Positions 60,321 to 61,725 of a stretch of DNA of 61,725 nucleotides are shown here, piece after piece (the first letter of the stretch is position 1; each line of letters begins with the position of its first letter). The notes under the pieces were generated by a model, which was not told where the DNA came from, made no database searches, and saw only the letters and a program-made list of their open reading frames with translations. A program made the position numbers and the translations under genes. The stretch is from the NCBI GenBank assembly GCA_031268095.1, contig JAIRXU010000039.1, forward strand, positions 1 to 61,725, given 5' to 3'. Source of the DNA: Oscillospiraceae bacterium (GTDB taxonomy: Bacteria; Bacillota; Clostridia; Oscillospirales; Acutalibacteraceae).

Positions 60321-60863
60321 CTAAATTCTTTGGTTAGAATCAATGATGTTGATCACTGGATCATTGGTAAGCGCAAAGCCTGCGCCCGGAGTCCTGAACT
60401 GGTCAGATGCAATACCAATGACCCACTCAAATGCGGCGGGGTATGTGAGTGCACCATCATTTTCAAAGGTAGAAACAAGCACAACACCCTTTTTGGTCAA
60501 TTGGCGTGTTATCGTTGCAAGACCTTCCATTTTTGTAGGGGCAACAATTGTGCTGGAAATATTCACTACTTTAGTTTCAATATGCTTGTCAATATACTGT
60601 AAGGCACTAATCAGGCGCGACTCACTGCTTATTGGATTGCCATCCAATAAATCAAAAATGCGCAAGCTCAGGATAGTGGTCTGGGGACGGATTGCCTTGA
60701 TTATACCTGTCACTGCTGTTCCGTGTCCGAAAATATCAATCGCATCTGGAACAAGTTTGTCAGAATGTGGAGGAAGGTATGTGCAATATATATCAGAATA
60801 AGAAGATAAAGCAGGATGGCGAATGTCTACACCACAATCTATAACCACAATATCAAAACACAT
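60321..60863 (-). CDS. Subtilisin-like (S8) serine protease, interrupted by TAG
   Basis: The frame is 180 aa up to the TAG. It contains Asp9 (VVIDCGVD), His47 (FGHGTAVTGII) and the oxyanion Asn135 (FENDGALTYPAAF), the first three elements of the subtilase active site, with NIS near 101-103. The catalytic Ser (HSGGSFSCARISAL) lies 15 codons after the TAG in the same frame and is not translated unless the stop is read through. GGAGGG precedes the ATG. Probably the leader peptidase of the cluster, now inactivated or dependent on readthrough. Confidence 0.8.
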   Translation of the reverse strand: MCFDIVVIDCGVDIRHPALSSYSDIYCTYLPPHSDKLVPDAIDIFGHGTAVTGIIKAIRPQTTILSLRIFDLLDGNPISSESRLISALQYIDKHIETKVVNISSTIVAPTKMEGLATITRQLTKKGVVLVSTFENDGALTYPAAFEWVIGIASDQFRTPGAGFALTNDPVINIIDSNQRI

Positions 60864-60896
60864 ATGTTACCCTCCGGAAAAATTTCAATGAATTGG

Positions 60897-60925
60897 GGCA
60901 TAAGGAATCATAGATCCCCTATGCC
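60897..60925 (-). terminator. Hairpin between precursor peptide and protease genes
   Basis: A 13-bp stem with two G-T pairs, GGCATAGGGGATC / GATTCCTTATGCC, and a 3-nt loop. T-rich DNA follows only after about 15 nt, so it is more likely an attenuator or mRNA-processing structure that keeps precursor mRNA above enzyme mRNA. Confidence 0.5.
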
Positions 60926-60976
60926 CATGCTTAAAATCACTAACAACATTTATGCTTACTACACCTTAAGCCTTAA

Positions 60977-61141
60977 CTACTTTGTTGACACGTAGTAGCC
61001 CTTGAAGAACCCATTGGCATCTGTGCACTGGGGAGGAGCCCCTCCAGTAACATGGTCAAAGATAATTTCTTCACCACATTGTTCGACGCAACCGAATTGC
61101 AAGATTAGAGCGGCCTCGTTTTTATGTTTTTTTAGTTTCAC
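60977..61141 (-). CDS. RiPP precursor peptide 1
   Basis: This 54-aa peptide is read from a GTG with AAGGAGG 8 nt upstream. The basic N-terminus MKLKKHKNEAALILQ looks like a leader. The likely core carries Cys18, Cys22 and Cys39 with CGEEIIFDHV (22-31), then GGAPPQC and GFFKGYYVST. It aligns without difficulty to the second peptide upstream. Strong conservation between the copies argues for a core that is enzymatically processed. It matches no lanthipeptide, sactipeptide or lasso family I know. Confidence 0.75.
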   Translation of the reverse strand: MKLKKHKNEAALILQFGCVEQCGEEIIFDHVTGGAPPQCTDANGFFKGYYVSTK

Positions 61142-61407
61142 CAGAACACCTCCTTTCATTGGACGCTCAAGACACGCGCGAGTTTTGCAAGGTGTAGGTT
61201 ATTTTGTGTTGTTAGTGTTTAGGCCCTAGACCAATGACCTTTGTTGCACTTTCCTTAACTATGGGCTATTCTCTCAGAATCACACGAATATATTCTCTTC
61301 AAGAAAATATCCGCAGCACAGTTTTTCTTTCTTAACGATTTTATAGGAGTTGAGAAAGTGCGGCTACTTTGAGCATTCGGTTAAAGTCACTCTCTAACTT
61401 TTGCGCC

Positions 61408-61569
61408 TTAAGTTGTTGATACATATGTGCCTTTGAAAAAACCGCTCGCGTCGTTACAAACACCGCCGCCAGCGCCAACGTGGTCAAAAATGATCTCCTC
61501 GCCGCACGACCCGGTGCAACCATACTGCAAAGTCAAAGCGGCTTCCCTTTTGTTCTTGCTTAGTTTCAT
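61408..61569 (-). CDS. RiPP precursor peptide 2
   Basis: This 53-aa paralogue of the first peptide is read from an ATG with AAGGAGGT 8-9 nt upstream. It shares MKLxKxKxEAALxLQ, GC at 17-18, CGEEIIFDHV (22-31), a Gly-rich stretch with Cys38, and GFFKGxYVST at the end. One residue is missing in the Gly loop (GAGGGVC against TGGAPPQC). It is the first gene of the cluster and stands next to the IS end. Too short and too late in typical gene calling, but the ribosome site, start and paralogy are convincing. Confidence 0.75.
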   Translation of the reverse strand: MKLSKNKREAALTLQYGCTGSCGEEIIFDHVGAGGGVCNDASGFFKGTYVSTT

Positions 61570-61608
61570 TTCAAACTACCTCCTTCGTTTAACTTTGCTT
61601 GATAATAA

Positions 61609-61625
61609 GAACCTGTATTCAACCC
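61609..61625. repeat. Probable IS terminal repeat
   Basis: GAACCTGTATTCAACCC sits just outside the transposase stop and has the look of an IS5/IS427-type end. The other end lies beyond the window. Confidence 0.4.
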
Positions 61626-61725
61626 TATGACCGACGCAGCAGGGTGCGAAGATGGGAGATGCGAACGATGGTTTCGGCGGATTCAACGGAGATTTCGAAG
61701 TCTTTCGCAAGGCGGCGGGAGTGGC
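61625..61725 (-). mobile_element. IS5-family transposase, 3' end (partial)
   Basis: The last 33 codons, SRRLAKDFEISVESAETIVRIS followed by HLRTLLRR, match the C-terminus of IS5/IS427-type DDE transposases (RRLxKDxE...TSEAMVxIASIRLLLRR). The stop is TAG. The gene continues beyond the window edge. Confidence 0.8.

Noticed and set aside
60321..60323. Pyrrolysine as an explanation for the in-frame TAG
   Set aside because: No pyl genes or PYLIS-like element seen, TAG also ends the transposase in this window, and subtilases do not use pyrrolysine.
61341..61523. 60-codon minus-strand frame overlapping precursor peptide 2
   Set aside because: It is another frame of the precursor DNA and lacks a ribosome site; the 53-aa frame has both paralogy and a good ribosome site.
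1..61725. CRISPR arrays, tRNA or rRNA genes
   Set aside because: No regularly spaced repeats, cloverleaf sequences or rRNA-like stretches were seen on either strand.

Overview
The window reads as a chromosomal segment of a G+C-rich, spore-forming-type Clostridia (Oscillospirales/Ruminococcaceae-like). The grounds are a mcsA-mcsB-clpC heat-shock operon, RemB, RNase Y, YitT and DUF4349 proteins, TTGACA-17-TATAAT promoters, AGGAGG ribosome sites, GTG/TTG starts and many ATGA-overlapping gene pairs. I see no tRNA, rRNA or CRISPR array. The species cannot be named from sequence alone.

The first 47 kb is ordinary, mostly core or metabolic DNA. From left to right: the McsA/McsB/ClpC protein quality-control operon; YitT plus an SDR dehydrogenase; a DUF4349 lipoprotein; a glycerol kinase / beta-helix / GDPD operon; an XRE regulator with a NatAB-like ABC exporter; an HpaI-type aldolase and a GPH sugar transporter; remB; hypotheticals and a tandem GNAT protein; a YdcF protein; a phosphoesterase / GPH transporter / LRR-lipoprotein operon; a secreted purple-acid-phosphatase-like enzyme; an acyltransferase-like pair; an ECF sigma factor overlapping a membrane beta-propeller protein; rny; GtrA, KDPG aldolase and NagA; a phosphodiester-glycosidase lipoprotein; a two-component system whose kinase lacks a sensor; and a five-gene operon (OCD-like protein, 2Fe-2S protein, FAD/ferredoxin protein, BFD-like protein, DAO flavoprotein) resembling opine, hydroxyproline or glycine dehydrogenase complexes.

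From about 47.4 kb to the end the DNA looks accessory. Its left edge carries a remnant of a RepA-like AAA ATPase. On the minus strand, in transcription order, follow a truncated and frameshifted WYL regulator, an unrecognised 547-aa protein, a 982-aa HerA/FtsK-like ATPase with an embedded hydrophobic hairpin, a 507-aa protein with a glycine-zipper C-terminus, and RecQ. This layout is typical of defence or conflict islands but matches no system I can name.

The WYL gene is broken by a visibly A+T-rich block (about 56.2-61.6 kb) that looks like a peptide natural-product (RiPP) cluster. It holds two paralogous 53/54-residue precursor peptides sharing three Cys and a CGEEIIFDHV block, a subtilisin-fold protease split by a single in-frame TAG just before its catalytic Ser, a TIGR04066-like maturation protein, a peptide-export-type ABC transporter without a peptidase domain, and a BtrH/C39-fold-like protein. 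An IS5-type transposase end lies about 40-55 bp upstream of the first precursor. This cluster is the strongest candidate for an undescribed system; the HerA-centred trio is second.
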